Shown: positions 46,457-55,556, numbered from the stretch's first letter. The stretch is DNA of 64,000 bases from Winogradskyella psychrotolerans (GCF_018860565.1 NZ_JAHKPS010000022.1:237195-301194); one strand, 5' to 3'. Program-made: numbers and translations. The notes: generated by a model not told the origin, from the sequence alone.

Positions 46457-47170
46457 TTACACATGTTTTATTTCATTATCGTGAAGTAATTCGTCTCCTC
46501 GCAATCTTAAGAAAATTTGAGCTACTGCAATGGTGTCTTTTTCACAATAAATGATAATACGATCTATTTCTTTCTCTTTATAATAGACACGGTATACTTC
46601 ACTACCATCTATGTCATCTTTTGGTGAAGGAATGCCTAAAACGTTGGTTAATAGTTTTAAAGAGGTGTAGGTTTTATAATCTCCAAATTTCCATAATTCT
46701 AACGTATCGAGATGTGGTACTTCCCATGGTTTTTTACCGAAAAGATTCAATTTGTATGGTAATTCTATGTTGTGGATAATCATACGTCTTGCAATGTATG
46801 GAAAGTCAAATTCCTTACCGTTATGGGCACAAAGTAAATGCTTATTAGAACTGAAATGTGAAATCAGTAAATTTTTAAAATCCTTTAAAATCTTGACTTC
46901 ATCACCGTAAAACGATGTGACTCTAAAGCTTCGAGATTCGCCTTGCATTTTAAAATAGCCGACCGAAATACACACAATTTTACCAAATTCGGCCCAAATA
47001 CCAGCTCTGTCATAGAATTCTTCCGCCGTAAACTCGTCTTTACGTTGGTAACGCGATTTAGCATCCCAAAGGTCTTGTTTTGTTTTGTCTAAATCAGTAA
47101 AGTTTTCTGTTTCAGGAACGGTTTCTATGTCTAAAAATAGAATGTGTTCTAAGTTGAGTTTTGAAATCAT
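46457..47170 (-). CDS. DnaQ-like 3'-5' exonuclease (PolB-exonuclease type)
   Basis: 237 residues from the ATG at 47170; an 8-residue extension is open but weak. The acidic catalytic motifs FLDIETVPE (Exo I), LCAHNGKEFDFPYIARRM (Exo II) and YCEKDTIAVAQIFL (Exo III) follow the DEDD order. It probably acts on single-stranded DNA or RNA. It belongs to the run of minus-strand genes 44743-50520. Confidence 0.85.
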   Translation of the reverse strand: MISKLNLEHILFLDIETVPETENFTDLDKTKQDLWDAKSRYQRKDEFTAEEFYDRAGIWAEFGKIVCISVGYFKMQGESRSFRVTSFYGDEVKILKDFKNLLISHFSSNKHLLCAHNGKEFDFPYIARRMIIHNIELPYKLNLFGKKPWEVPHLDTLELWKFGDYKTYTSLKLLTNVLGIPSPKDDIDGSEVYRVYYKEKEIDRIIIYCEKDTIAVAQIFLRLRGDELLHDNEIKHV

Positions 47171-47232
47171 AGCTGTTAATTTTCTAAATCTCAAAAGATT
47201 TAAAAAGCTTTAGAGATTTTAATTCTAAAAAT

Positions 47233-48372
47233 CTATTTCTTCATCATCGCATAAGCTTCATCAATATAAACATAAAAATCCGAAGGAAAAAAATTAACTT
47301 TTTCGGGACTCCTATGGTGTCCTAGTCTGATAATGATGACGTTATCTTCAGGAATTGTAATTACATATTGCCCTAAAATACCAATCATTGCAAAGGTGTG
47401 TTTGTTATTATAATCACTAACCCAAAAGCCATAACCATAAGGTTGGCCTTCAAATCTAGATTGCGTTGATGTGGCTACAAAAGTAGAATCTAGTAGTTGT
47501 TTGCCATTCCATTTGCCATGGTCTTTGTAAAGTTTGCCAAATCGACCAAAATCTCTAGCATTACTAGAGATACAGCAAAAGGCTTTTGCTAGTTGATTGT
47601 CATCATCATCTAATTGCCACAACGCATCATTTTCGGCACCTAAGGGTTGCCAGAAACTTTCAGAAAGATAGTTAGCTAATTGTTTTCCTGTGGCTTTTTT
47701 AATAACCATACCTAATAATTGTGTGCTGCCACTTAAATATTCGAATTCTTTACCTGGTGTTTTTGTAACTTTCTGATTTAAAATGGTTTCGGCTAAATCG
47801 TCATCATAATTCGCTCTTGCAGTAATAGAAAATGGACTTGTATAAGATTCTACCCAGTCTAAGCCAGAGGACATTGACGATAAGTCGCCAACAGTAGTTT
47901 TTGTATCTTTAAATTGCGGATAAAAATCACTAATGGGTTGATCTAAATTTTTTATATAACCCTCCATAATAGCCTTACCAAGTAAAGCTGAGGTGATACT
48001 TTTAGCCATTGAAAAAGAATTGGTTTTAGAATCTTTGCTATAATTCTCAGCATACTGTTCGTAAAAAATGCTGTCATTTTTTATAATTAAATAAGCAATT
48101 GTGCCATATTCATCATTTATAGATTTTAGCTCATCTGTGGCACTTACGGAATTGTAATTTTTGTGTAAGGGCCATTCATCTGTTCTTGTACCTTTTTTAA
48201 TGGTGTCATTTTCAAAATAAGGATAGTCATCAATAAAAGCAGTAGAATGCCCTGTAAAATACACAACACGTACACCTTTTAAGATATAGTCGTAATCAAA
48301 AATATAGGATGCTATAATGAGCATGCCAATAATTCCGACAAGCCATTTTAATAGTTTTTTAATAAATTTCAT
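47233..48372 (-). CDS. Serine hydrolase of the beta-lactamase / class C family
   Basis: 379 residues. An N-terminal membrane anchor or signal (about 8-24) is followed by SxxK in FSMAKSITSALLG, Y-x-S in FEYLSGSTQLLG and the late HxG-like LGHHRSP. Such proteins are usually esterases or D-amino-acid peptidases rather than resistance enzymes. It may act on cell-wall peptides in the periplasm. Confidence 0.85.
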   Translation of the reverse strand: MKFIKKLLKWLVGIIGMLIIASYIFDYDYILKGVRVVYFTGHSTAFIDDYPYFENDTIKKGTRTDEWPLHKNYNSVSATDELKSINDEYGTIAYLIIKNDSIFYEQYAENYSKDSKTNSFSMAKSITSALLGKAIMEGYIKNLDQPISDFYPQFKDTKTTVGDLSSMSSGLDWVESYTSPFSITARANYDDDLAETILNQKVTKTPGKEFEYLSGSTQLLGMVIKKATGKQLANYLSESFWQPLGAENDALWQLDDDDNQLAKAFCCISSNARDFGRFGKLYKDHGKWNGKQLLDSTFVATSTQSRFEGQPYGYGFWVSDYNNKHTFAMIGILGQYVITIPEDNVIIIRLGHHRSPEKVNFFPSDFYVYIDEAYAMMKK

Positions 48373-48383
48373 TGCGCTAGATT

Positions 48384-48905
48384 TTAATTATTTGCTTTGC
48401 GATTTTTTAGTTTTTCTTTGTAAAAGGCTTTGTTGGCGATATAAATGGTCTTTTTTAAAGTAGCAATTATATGTTGTTTGTCGTCAACTAAATTCATGGT
48501 TTTAACAATGTCAATTTCACGAGATTCAATAACCGATTGTTTTATAGTGTCAATCTCTTCTTTTGTAAATATAAATTCACCATAAATTGTAGTTTTACCT
48601 GGTTTTTTATAGCGTGCTTCAACAGATTTATCCCAAACTACAAAATCATTACCCAGTATTTGAATGAGTTGAATCATGTAAATAGGATCTGTTGCAGATA
48701 ACATGCTGCCACCAAAAATAGAGCCTGCATAATTGCGGTTTTTCCAACTTGGTTTTAATCTAATTTTTACAAAAAGCAAATCGTCACTAACCTCTATAAG
48801 TTTGGCAGTAGATCTACGATACATTGGTGACCAATTGAAACCATATTTGTATATCGTTGAGGTTTTAAAAAAACGTTTTAAAAATTCAGTTGCTATTTTA
48901 TACAT
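48384..48905 (-). CDS. DUF4442 hotdog-fold protein
   Basis: 173 residues. The hotdog-type core has RLKPSWKNRNYAGSIFGGSM and WDKSVEARYKKPGKTTIYGE. It shares one base with the ogt stop, so it is coupled to it. Possibly a thioesterase; catalytic residues not certain. Confidence 0.75.
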   Translation of the reverse strand: MYKIATEFLKRFFKTSTIYKYGFNWSPMYRRSTAKLIEVSDDLLFVKIRLKPSWKNRNYAGSIFGGSMLSATDPIYMIQLIQILGNDFVVWDKSVEARYKKPGKTTIYGEFIFTKEEIDTIKQSVIESREIDIVKTMNLVDDKQHIIATLKKTIYIANKAFYKEKLKNRKANN

Positions 48906-49393
48906 TAAAATAAGGATTGTTGTTTGTATTCACTTTCATGATTGAGCAACCATTGTTTTCTGTGTAAGCCACCAGCATAACCTATGAGACTTCCGTCGCT
49001 ACCTATGACTCTGTGACATGGTACAATAATCCAAAGTGGATTTTTACCATTGGCACTTGCAGCCGCTCGTATGGCTTTTACATCTCCTAATTGCTTGGAT
49101 AATTCTAAGTACGAAATGGATTTTCCAAAAGGAATAGCCTCCAATTGTTTCCATACCTTTTTCTGAAAGGTTGTGCCTTTGGGATTCAGTTTTAAGTCGA
49201 ATGTTTTTCGTTTTTCGTAGAAGTATTCCCTAAGCTGAATCACACAATCTAGTAGAGATTCTGGAATAGTACGAGATAATTCTTCTTGAAAATCTATGAT
49301 TGAAACGGAAACAATACCATTCTCATTTCCGCTAATTTTGGCATGTCCAAGTGGTGTTTCAATATAGCAGATTTGTTGAGGTAACTGTTCCAA
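48905..49393 (-). CDS. ogt: Methylated-DNA-protein cysteine methyltransferase
   Basis: 162 residues. The active site is IVPCHRVIGSDGSLIGYAGG, with FQKKVWKQLEAIPFGKSISY before it. It repairs O6-alkylguanine in one suicide step. The CNNM gene upstream ends 8 nt before it. Confidence 0.95.
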   Translation of the reverse strand: MEQLPQQICYIETPLGHAKISGNENGIVSVSIIDFQEELSRTIPESLLDCVIQLREYFYEKRKTFDLKLNPKGTTFQKKVWKQLEAIPFGKSISYLELSKQLGDVKAIRAAASANGKNPLWIIVPCHRVIGSDGSLIGYAGGLHRKQWLLNHESEYKQQSLF

Positions 49394-49401
49394 AAGTTAG
49401 C

Positions 49402-50520
49402 TTAGTTTTCAGGATTGTCATTATCAATGATACCTAAACGTTTTGCTCTAGATTCCCAGCTTCGTCTTGCTAAAAGTTGTAAGTCGGATACATTATCGCT
49501 TTCATCCATAATTTCTAAGCCAAGTAATGTTTCAATAACATCTTCCATAGTTACTAAACCACTTACTGAACCGTATTCATCTACAACTAAGGCTAGGTGG
49601 TTTCTACTTTCTACCAACTGTTCAAATAAAGTTGGAATAGGTAAACTACGATTTACAATAATAATACTTCGTTTAATATCAGATAATAATTTTGAACCAT
49701 TACCTAATGCCATTTCTTTAAAAACTTCAGCTTTTAAAACCAAACCTGTAATATTATCTGCATCATTAGTAAATACAGGAATTCTTGAAAATCTAACATT
49801 AGAGTTTGCATTAAAAAAGGCTTCAATAGTCATGCTTTCGTCTTCCGTTTTCATTACTGTACGAGGTGTCATAACATCTTTAGCTTGTACCTCTTTAAAG
49901 CTCAATAAGTTTTTAATGACTTTACTTTCGTTTTCTTCAAAAACACCTTCTTCTTGTGCAATCTCTGCCATAGCAGCAAAACTCTCTCTGCTTAAAACAC
50001 TACCATGACCTTTACCGCCAATTAATTTTGTAGTGAGTTGAAGTACCCATAAAATACCAGTGTATTTTAATGGAAATATTAAAATGTTTAAAGCTTTTGA
50101 TGTAAAGTTTGCTAATTGTCTCCAAAATGTGGCTCCAATGGTTTTAGGAATAATTTCAGAAGCGACTAAAATAAGAATAGTCATTATTGTAGAAACAACA
50201 GCAACCATAATGTCCTCAGTGAATTCGAATCCTAAAATGCTTCGTTTAGTAGAGCCATAAAGCTCTACATAAGCCACTTTTGCTTGCACACCAACTAAAA
50301 TTGCGCCAACAGTATGGGCAATGGTATTTAGTGTAAGTATAGCGATGAGTGGACGATCGACATCTTTTTTTAATTCTTCTAATTCTGTAGCATAAGTTTT
50401 TCCTTCTTTCTTTTTTATATTAATAAAAGTAGGAGTAATGCTTAAAAGTACAGCCTCTAAAATAGAGCATAAAAATGAAAAAAAGATAGAGATGACAGCG
50501 TAAAAAATGAGTAAGCCCAT
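49402..50520 (-). CDS. CNNM / CBS-pair transporter protein (CorC-like)
   Basis: 372 residues. The DUF21/CNNM membrane domain (about 1-175) has four membrane segments, with EIIPKTIGATFWRQ. The CBS pair (about 205-345) has DVMTPRTVMKTEDE and VDEYGSVSGLVTMEDVIETL. It stops soon after, without the C-terminal CorC_HlyC domain. Likely a divalent-cation exporter. First gene of the minus-strand run, with a good promoter at 50546-50574. Confidence 0.88.
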   Translation of the reverse strand: MGLLIFYAVISIFFSFLCSILEAVLLSITPTFINIKKKEGKTYATELEELKKDVDRPLIAILTLNTIAHTVGAILVGVQAKVAYVELYGSTKRSILGFEFTEDIMVAVVSTIMTILILVASEIIPKTIGATFWRQLANFTSKALNILIFPLKYTGILWVLQLTTKLIGGKGHGSVLSRESFAAMAEIAQEEGVFEENESKVIKNLLSFKEVQAKDVMTPRTVMKTEDESMTIEAFFNANSNVRFSRIPVFTNDADNITGLVLKAEVFKEMALGNGSKLLSDIKRSIIIVNRSLPIPTLFEQLVESRNHLALVVDEYGSVSGLVTMEDVIETLLGLEIMDESDNVSDLQLLARRSWESRAKRLGIIDNDNPEN

Positions 50521-50545
50521 TAATGTTTTGTAGTTTTTATAAATA

Positions 50546-50574
50546 CAAAGTTACGAAATGAATACTAATTACAA
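50546..50574 (-). promoter_or_regulatory. Promoter of the six-gene minus-strand operon
   Basis: On the minus strand TTG (50574-50572), an 18-nt spacer and TAACTTTG (50553-50546) match the Bacteroidota promoter, 26 nt before the CNNM start. Downstream spacings are 8, -1, 11, 62 and 28 nt, so it may drive all genes to 44743. Confidence 0.75.
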
Positions 50575-50662
50575 CCTGGCTATTTTTTTAGTTATTACTA
50601 AGTTATGATTTGTAATGAAAAAGTAACTGTTAAAAACATGTTGTATAATTTCAATTATAAGA

Positions 50663-50779
50663 AATATATTTTTAATACGCATTTTGCTAGACACTTATTG
50701 TTTATCTGCACAAATAAAAGGGAAGATAATATATCGTCTCGAAACCATTAAGGATAGTATTGGGCCATTCTTTTGCTGA
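50663..50779 (+). pseudogene. Possible remnant of a secreted protein N-terminus
   Basis: One frame reads LLDTYCLSAQIKGKIIYRLE TIKDSIGPFFC and then stops at 50777-50779. It has no usable start. The signal-like run followed by SAQIKGKI resembles the start of TonB-dependent receptors or carboxypeptidase-regulatory-like secreted proteins. It could also be chance. Confidence 0.25.
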
Positions 50780-50814
50780 TAATTAAAATATTAGACGGAA
50801 AAATGAGTATATCA

Positions 50815-51222
50815 CTAACTTTCTAATATAATTCTTGTGTTAGGTACACCATATTGTGAAATACGTTCTAGCATCGTAACTAACTCTTTATTGTTTTTAA
50901 AATAAGCTAGTATGCATAAACTGTCTTCACCAGAAATTCGGTCACAACGCTGCACTTCCTTAAAAGTTTTAATTTGATTATAAGCCGTTCTCAAAGTACT
51001 AGATTGGTGAATTTTTAGATTGATATAAGCTTTAACATTAACTCCAAGTTTTTCATGATTAACCCGAAGGGAATAGCCTAAGATAACTCCTTTTTCTTCC
51101 AATTGTTTGACGCGTTTTCCAACAGCAGGAGCAGATAAATCTACAGATTTACCAATAGTCGCAAAGGACTCACGTGCGTTTGCCCTAAGCATTTTTATAA
51201 TTTTATCGTCAATAGCGTCCAT
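50815..51222 (-). CDS. Lrp/AsnC family transcriptional regulator
   Basis: 135 residues. The N-terminal helix-turn-helix is FATIGKSVDLSAPAVGKRVK QLEEKGVI. The RAM effector-binding domain follows (about 65-135), with CDRISGEDSLCILAYFKNNK. Its own promoter region carries a perfect palindrome, so autoregulation is likely. It may sense an amino acid. Confidence 0.9.
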   Translation of the reverse strand: MDAIDDKIIKMLRANARESFATIGKSVDLSAPAVGKRVKQLEEKGVILGYSLRVNHEKLGVNVKAYINLKIHQSSTLRTAYNQIKTFKEVQRCDRISGEDSLCILAYFKNNKELVTMLERISQYGVPNTRIILES

Positions 51223-51224
51223 TT

Positions 51225-51271
51225 TTAGTTTCGAAACTAATTTATTGGTTATTCAATTGATTCGAAACTAA
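51225..51271. promoter_or_regulatory. Palindromic operator pair upstream of the Lrp gene
   Basis: TTAGTTTCGAAACTAA (51225-51240) is a perfect 16-bp palindrome. A second site centred on TTCGAA (51261-51266), with the right arm GAAACTAA, lies 31 bp away centre to centre, about three helical turns. This fits cooperative Lrp-type binding, either for autoregulation or for hemB, which ends the same interval. Confidence 0.6.
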
Positions 51272-51308
51272 AAATAGTAAAATTAATTTGATTAGTGTTT
51301 AATATTTA

Positions 51309-52301
51309 TTAATCGTTAAGTAGTTTAACCACATCTTTAGCGAAATAGGAAGCAATAATATCAGCACCAGCACGCTTAAAAGCCATTGTGGTTTCTAGCA
51401 TCACTTGGTCGTGATTAAGCCAACCTTTTTCTGCTGCTGCTTTTATCATGGCGTATTCGCCTGAGACTTGGTAAACTGCCACAGGCACATCGACTTCATT
51501 TTTAATATCTCTTAAAATATCAAGATAAGAAAGGCCTGGTTTAACCATAACAATATCGGCACCTTCCTCAATATCTATTAGAGTTTCTCTAACCGCTTCT
51601 ATTCGGTTACCAAAATCCATTTGGTAGGTTTTTTTGTCTTTAGGGACATCCACTAAATCCACAGGTGCAGAATCAAGAGCGTCGCGAAAAGGACCATAAA
51701 ACGAAGACGCGTATTTTGCAGTATAAGCCATAATACCAGTGTTTTTATAGCCTTCTTGTTCTAATAATTGGCGAATTTGTAACGTTCTTCCATCGTTCAT
51801 ATCGCTAGGTGCTACAAAATCAGAACCCGCTTGAGCGTGTGTTAAGGCCATTTTTGCCAGCACTTCGGCCGATTCGTCATTAATAATCATCCCGTTTTGT
51901 ACAATACCATCATGACCAACAGAAGAATAAGGGTCTAGGGCAACATCTGTCATCACTATCATATCCGGACAAGCATTTTTTACCGTTTTAATAGCACGTT
52001 GCATCAATCCATCTGGGTTTAATGCCTCTGTACCTTTATTATCTTTTAAATTATCCGGAACTTTTACAAAGAGTAACACCGCTTTTAAACCTAAGTTCCA
52101 TAATTCTTTGACTTCACCTTCAAGTAAATCTAAACTGTACCTAAAATAATTGGGCATAGACGGAATTTCATCTTTTACGCCCTTGCCTTCAACCACAAAA
52201 AGTGGCACTAAAAAATCATTTGGTGTAATGTAGTTTTCTCTAACTAAACTTCTAATAGCCGCGTTAGTTCTTAGTCTTCTATTTCTTCGTAATGGAAACA
52301 T
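51309..52301 (-). CDS. hemB: Delta-aminolevulinic acid dehydratase (porphobilinogen synthase)
   Basis: 330 residues. Active-site lysines are in YTAKYASSFYGPFRDA and MVKPGLSYLDI. The metal-binding loop reads DVALDPYSSVGHDG, with Asp and no Cys triad, so it is of the zinc-independent (Mg type) class. It joins two 5-aminolevulinates to porphobilinogen. Divergent from the helicase. A -7 box on the minus strand is at 52384-52391. Confidence 0.96.
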   Translation of the reverse strand: MFPLRRNRRLRTNAAIRSLVRENYITPNDFLVPLFVVEGKGVKDEIPSMPNYFRYSLDLLEGEVKELWNLGLKAVLLFVKVPDNLKDNKGTEALNPDGLMQRAIKTVKNACPDMIVMTDVALDPYSSVGHDGIVQNGMIINDESAEVLAKMALTHAQAGSDFVAPSDMNDGRTLQIRQLLEQEGYKNTGIMAYTAKYASSFYGPFRDALDSAPVDLVDVPKDKKTYQMDFGNRIEAVRETLIDIEEGADIVMVKPGLSYLDILRDIKNEVDVPVAVYQVSGEYAMIKAAAEKGWLNHDQVMLETTMAFKRAGADIIASYFAKDVVKLLND

Positions 52302-52316
52302 GATTTTATATTTTGC

Positions 52317-52349
52317 AGACCGGTTAGGTTTTTAAAACCTGGCAGGTCT
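52317..52349. repeat. REP-like 33-nt palindrome, copy 3
   Basis: Begins AGACCGGTTAGG, centre TTTTTAAAA, ends CCTGGCAGGTCT. It lies 16 nt upstream of the hemB start, within the hemB leader. Confidence 0.85.
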
Positions 52350-52383
52350 TTGTGTGTGAGATTATGATTACTTTTATCAAATA

Positions 52384-52391
52384 CAAAGTTA
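52384..52391 (-). promoter_or_regulatory. -7 box for hemB
   Basis: Minus strand TAACTTTG fits TAnnTTTG, about 82 nt upstream of the hemB start. The transcript would then carry REP copy 3 in its leader. Confidence 0.45.
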
Positions 52392-52412
52392 ACGATTTAA
52401 ACCCATTTTTAA

Positions 52413-55049
52413 GTGCTCAAATCCTTAGATGATTTAGAATTTATTTTTCCATGGAGAAGCTATCAAGCAGAACTTTTAAAGCATTTTAATAGTCATATTG
52501 CAGACAATCATTTTCATGTTATCGCACCTCCTGGTTCAGGGAAAACCATCTTAGGATTAGAAATCGTTAGAAAATTAGGAAAGAAAACACTTGTCCTTGC
52601 TCCAACATTAACCATAAGAAACCAATGGGAAGACCGCTTACAAAACTTTTTTACCGAGAATTGTGATTTTGAAGCTTATTCATTCGATATTAAAGCGCCA
52701 AGCGATATCACGTTTTCTACCTATCAATCACTTCATGCGTTTTATAAAACTTTTGAAGATAAAAACGACTATTATCAATTCTTCAAAAGCCATAATATTG
52801 AAACTTTAGTTTTAGACGAAGCCCATCATTTAAAAAATGCGTGGTGGAATTGCTTAATGGATTTAAAACGGCATTCTGAGTTTTATATCGTGGCACTTAC
52901 AGCAACACCACCTTACGATAGTAGTAGAGCAGAGGTGTCTAAATATTTTACACTTTGTGGTGAGGTTGATGATGAAATTGCGGTTCCTGATTTGGTACGC
53001 GAAGGCGATTTAAGTCCGCATCAAGATTTTGTCTACTTCTCAAAACCCGAAGATTTAGAGATTAATTTTATCGTCGATTACAGACGAGATATAGCCGATT
53101 TTAAAGATGAATTATTAAAGGATGAGATCTTTATTAACTTTCTAATTGAACATCGTTTTTATAAAAATCCGAATTGGCATTTGGATGAACTCTATTCAAA
53201 TACCGAATATTTTTCTGCGATTCTCATCTTTTTATATGCCTGTGGCTTTGAAATAGATCATCAAAAACTAGAAGTTTTAGGTTTTGAAAAACAAGAAATG
53301 ATTCAGTTTCCTAAACTCGATTTACATTGGTTGGGTATTTTATTTCAGAACATCTTAGTTGGAGATAGAGAACAATTAATTGAACAGGAAGACTATGTTT
53401 CAACTTTAGAAAAACAACTAAGACGACTTCATGTTTTTGAACGAAATACAGTCGATTTTATTGGAGAACAACTGCTTTACAAATCTTTATCTAACAGTCC
53501 AAGTAAATTAAAAAGCATCGTTAGTATTGTTAAGGCAGAACGCGAAAGCTTAAAACGAGATTTAAGATGCGTGATTCTAACAGATTACATTCGAAAAGAA
53601 TTTTTAAATATTAAAACTGAAGAAATAGAAGACATCGATAAAATTGGTGTGCTTCCTATTTTTCAATATGTTCGTTATTATTGTAATAGGCCTGAAGAAT
53701 TAGCGGTACTTTCTGGCAGTATTGTTATTATTCATCAATCCATTTTAAGGCATTTTGAAACGATTGCTTCTTTAGATAATTTTTCCTTTTCGTCCTTACA
53801 AATAGATGAATCCTTTTTATTGGTAACTTCAAAAGGAAAGCCGAAAATTTCTATCGTTAGCATTCTCACCCAACTTTTTGAAGCAGGTTATATTAGAGTT
53901 TTAGTCGGTACAAAATCCTTATTAGGCGAAGGTTGGGATGCTCCATCTATTAACAGTTTAATTCTAGCGTCTTTTATAGGATCTTTTGTGTCTTCTAATC
54001 AAATGCGAGGAAGAGCAATTAGAAAAGATGCCAATGCACCCAACAAAACCGGAAACATTTGGCATTTGGCTTGTGTAGACCCAACAGATTTAGATGGCGG
54101 AAGAGAAGTAGATACTTTAAAGCGACGGTTTGAAGCTTTTGTAGGGGTTACCAACAGTACGATTCCGTTTATTTCAAATGGTTTTGAACGCTTAAATATT
54201 CCTGATGAAATTTCGGTAGAATCTATTGAAACTCTAAATGATGCTACATTAAAACGCGCTACAAAACGTGGTTTAATTACTGAAAAATGGGACAATGCCA
54301 TCGGAAAAGGTACGAAACTAACTAAAGAAGTTAAGATTTTACATTCCGGACAACGGCCTTTTAAAAAGCAGAAACAAATCTATTATTTTGATGTGCTTCG
54401 CTTTTTTATAGTCGAATTGTTATTTACCATGATGCTGTTTTATGTTGAGTTTGTTGCTCAAAGTTTTCATCTCATCTTACAACGTGGTGTTTTTTATTTT
54501 ATATATGCGCTTTTAGCGGCCTTTGTTGGTGTTTTTGGGTATAAACTTTACAAAGCGGTAAAATCATATTTTCGTTATGGTTACCTCTATAAAAAGATTG
54601 GCAAAATGGGATTAACCATTCTCGATACTTTAGATGAGTTGGGTTATATCACTTTGGGTAGAGCTAGTATAAACGTGAATTCTTATGTATTAGGTAAAGG
54701 CGATGTGGTTTGTAATTTGGTTGGTGCTAATGCGCTTGAAAATTCCTTATTTTCCAAAGCCTTAAGCCAACTTTTAGAACCTATTGCCTCTCCTAGATAT
54801 TTAATTGTAAAGACGAATTTTTTCAGAAAACGTTTAGATGTTGAAAATTTCTATCCAGTTCCAGAATTGTTTGGCGATAAAAAAGAAAATGCCTTAGTGT
54901 TTCAAAAACATTGGAAACAGTATTTAGGCAAAAACAAACTGGTTTTTACACGAAGCGTGGAAGGCAGAAAATTACTTTTAAAAGCACGATTATTTCATGT
55001 GTATAATGCTTTTAAGGAAGTAACCAAAGAGGTTATGGTTTGGAAGTGA
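52413..55049 (+). CDS. Superfamily 2 helicase with C-terminal membrane hairpin
   Basis: 878 residues from a GTG start. Helicase core: Walker A APPGSGKT (about 39-45), LVLDEAHHLKNAW (DEAH, about 137), LTATPP, and motif VI in NQMRGRAIRKD (about 529-539). After the core come two strong hydrophobic segments (bases about 54400-54560, around residues 665-715: FIVELLFTMMLFYVEFVA and GVFYFIYALLAAFVGVFGY), then about 160 soluble residues. The membrane tail is unusual for a helicase. It may tether the enzyme to the inner membrane. The gene lies alone on the plus strand in the heme region. Confidence 0.8.
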   Translation: MLKSLDDLEFIFPWRSYQAELLKHFNSHIADNHFHVIAPPGSGKTILGLEIVRKLGKKTLVLAPTLTIRNQWEDRLQNFFTENCDFEAYSFDIKAPSDITFSTYQSLHAFYKTFEDKNDYYQFFKSHNIETLVLDEAHHLKNAWWNCLMDLKRHSEFYIVALTATPPYDSSRAEVSKYFTLCGEVDDEIAVPDLVREGDLSPHQDFVYFSKPEDLEINFIVDYRRDIADFKDELLKDEIFINFLIEHRFYKNPNWHLDELYSNTEYFSAILIFLYACGFEIDHQKLEVLGFEKQEMIQFPKLDLHWLGILFQNILVGDREQLIEQEDYVSTLEKQLRRLHVFERNTVDFIGEQLLYKSLSNSPSKLKSIVSIVKAERESLKRDLRCVILTDYIRKEFLNIKTEEIEDIDKIGVLPIFQYVRYYCNRPEELAVLSGSIVIIHQSILRHFETIASLDNFSFSSLQIDESFLLVTSKGKPKISIVSILTQLFEAGYIRVLVGTKSLLGEGWDAPSINSLILASFIGSFVSSNQMRGRAIRKDANAPNKTGNIWHLACVDPTDLDGGREVDTLKRRFEAFVGVTNSTIPFISNGFERLNIPDEISVESIETLNDATLKRATKRGLITEKWDNAIGKGTKLTKEVKILHSGQRPFKKQKQIYYFDVLRFFIVELLFTMMLFYVEFVAQSFHLILQRGVFYFIYALLAAFVGVFGYKLYKAVKSYFRYGYLYKKIGKMGLTILDTLDELGYITLGRASINVNSYVLGKGDVVCNLVGANALENSLFSKALSQLLEPIASPRYLIVKTNFFRKRLDVENFYPVPELFGDKKENALVFQKHWKQYLGKNKLVFTRSVEGRKLLLKARLFHVYNAFKEVTKEVMVWK

Positions 55050-55055
55050 TAAGTT

Positions 55056-55088
55056 AGACCTGCAAGGTTTTTAAAACCTGCTAGGTCA
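55056..55088. repeat. REP-like 33-nt palindrome, copy 4
   Basis: Begins AGACCTGCAAGG, centre TTTTTAAAA, ends CCTGCTAGGTCA. It starts 7 nt after the helicase stop. Confidence 0.88.
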
Positions 55089-55103
55089 GGTTTGAGGTTT
55101 TTG

Positions 55104-55490
55104 CTATCGACTCAAGCCTAAGTAAAACCATTGCTCATTCTCTTTTACAAAAGCTGATTTTTCATGAATGACATCTACGTTTCCATTTTCAAAAAAATAA
55201 GCTTTAAAGGTTACTGTTCCCTCAATATCGTCTTTAGAACCTTTTGAAGTGTCTAAAACTTCCAACTTAATCCATTGTACTGATTTTGCCCATTTTACAA
55301 TCGCTTTTTTCTCTTTTTTTGGTCGTGTCGATTTGTGGTGTGTTGTCATTAAATAATCTCCATTGGCTAAAACAAAAGCACTATAGCGAGATCGCATGAG
55401 CTGTTCGGCAGTATCTGTTTTTCCGTTGTTGCGATGGAAAACTTCGCAGCACTCTTGGTAAGTTTTGTTGGTTCCGCAGTAGCAGTTCAT
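55104..55490 (-). CDS. YchJ-family SEC-C motif protein
   Basis: 128 residues. The N-terminal metal motif CYCGTNKTYQECC precedes the body YSAFVLANGDYLMTTHHKST. YchJ-like proteins bind zinc through the SEC-C site; function otherwise unclear. It lies between two REP copies (55056 and 55508) and downstream of the transposase-hemF gene. Confidence 0.8.
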   Translation of the reverse strand: MNCYCGTNKTYQECCEVFHRNNGKTDTAEQLMRSRYSAFVLANGDYLMTTHHKSTRPKKEKKAIVKWAKSVQWIKLEVLDTSKGSKDDIEGTVTFKAYFFENGNVDVIHEKSAFVKENEQWFYLGLSR

Positions 55491-55507
55491 TGTTGCTTTT
55501 TTTTTAA

Positions 55508-55540
55508 AGACCTGCTAGGTTTGAAAAACCTGCTAGGTCT
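55508..55540. repeat. REP-like 33-nt palindrome, copy 5
   Basis: Begins AGACCTGCTAGG, centre TTTGAAAAA, ends CCTGCTAGGTCT. It lies just downstream of the hemF stop and upstream of the YchJ start on the minus strand. Confidence 0.88.
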
Positions 55541-55556
55541 GAGATAGTGTCAACTG

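Noticed and set aside
49415..50008. 197-codon plus-strand frame inside the CNNM gene
   Set aside because: Antisense to a clear CNNM/CBS protein; no family features.
44743..50520. Minus-strand run as a defence island
   Set aside because: Exonuclease, ogt, hydrolase and ABC genes are housekeeping types; the spacing fits an ordinary operon and no defence family is present.
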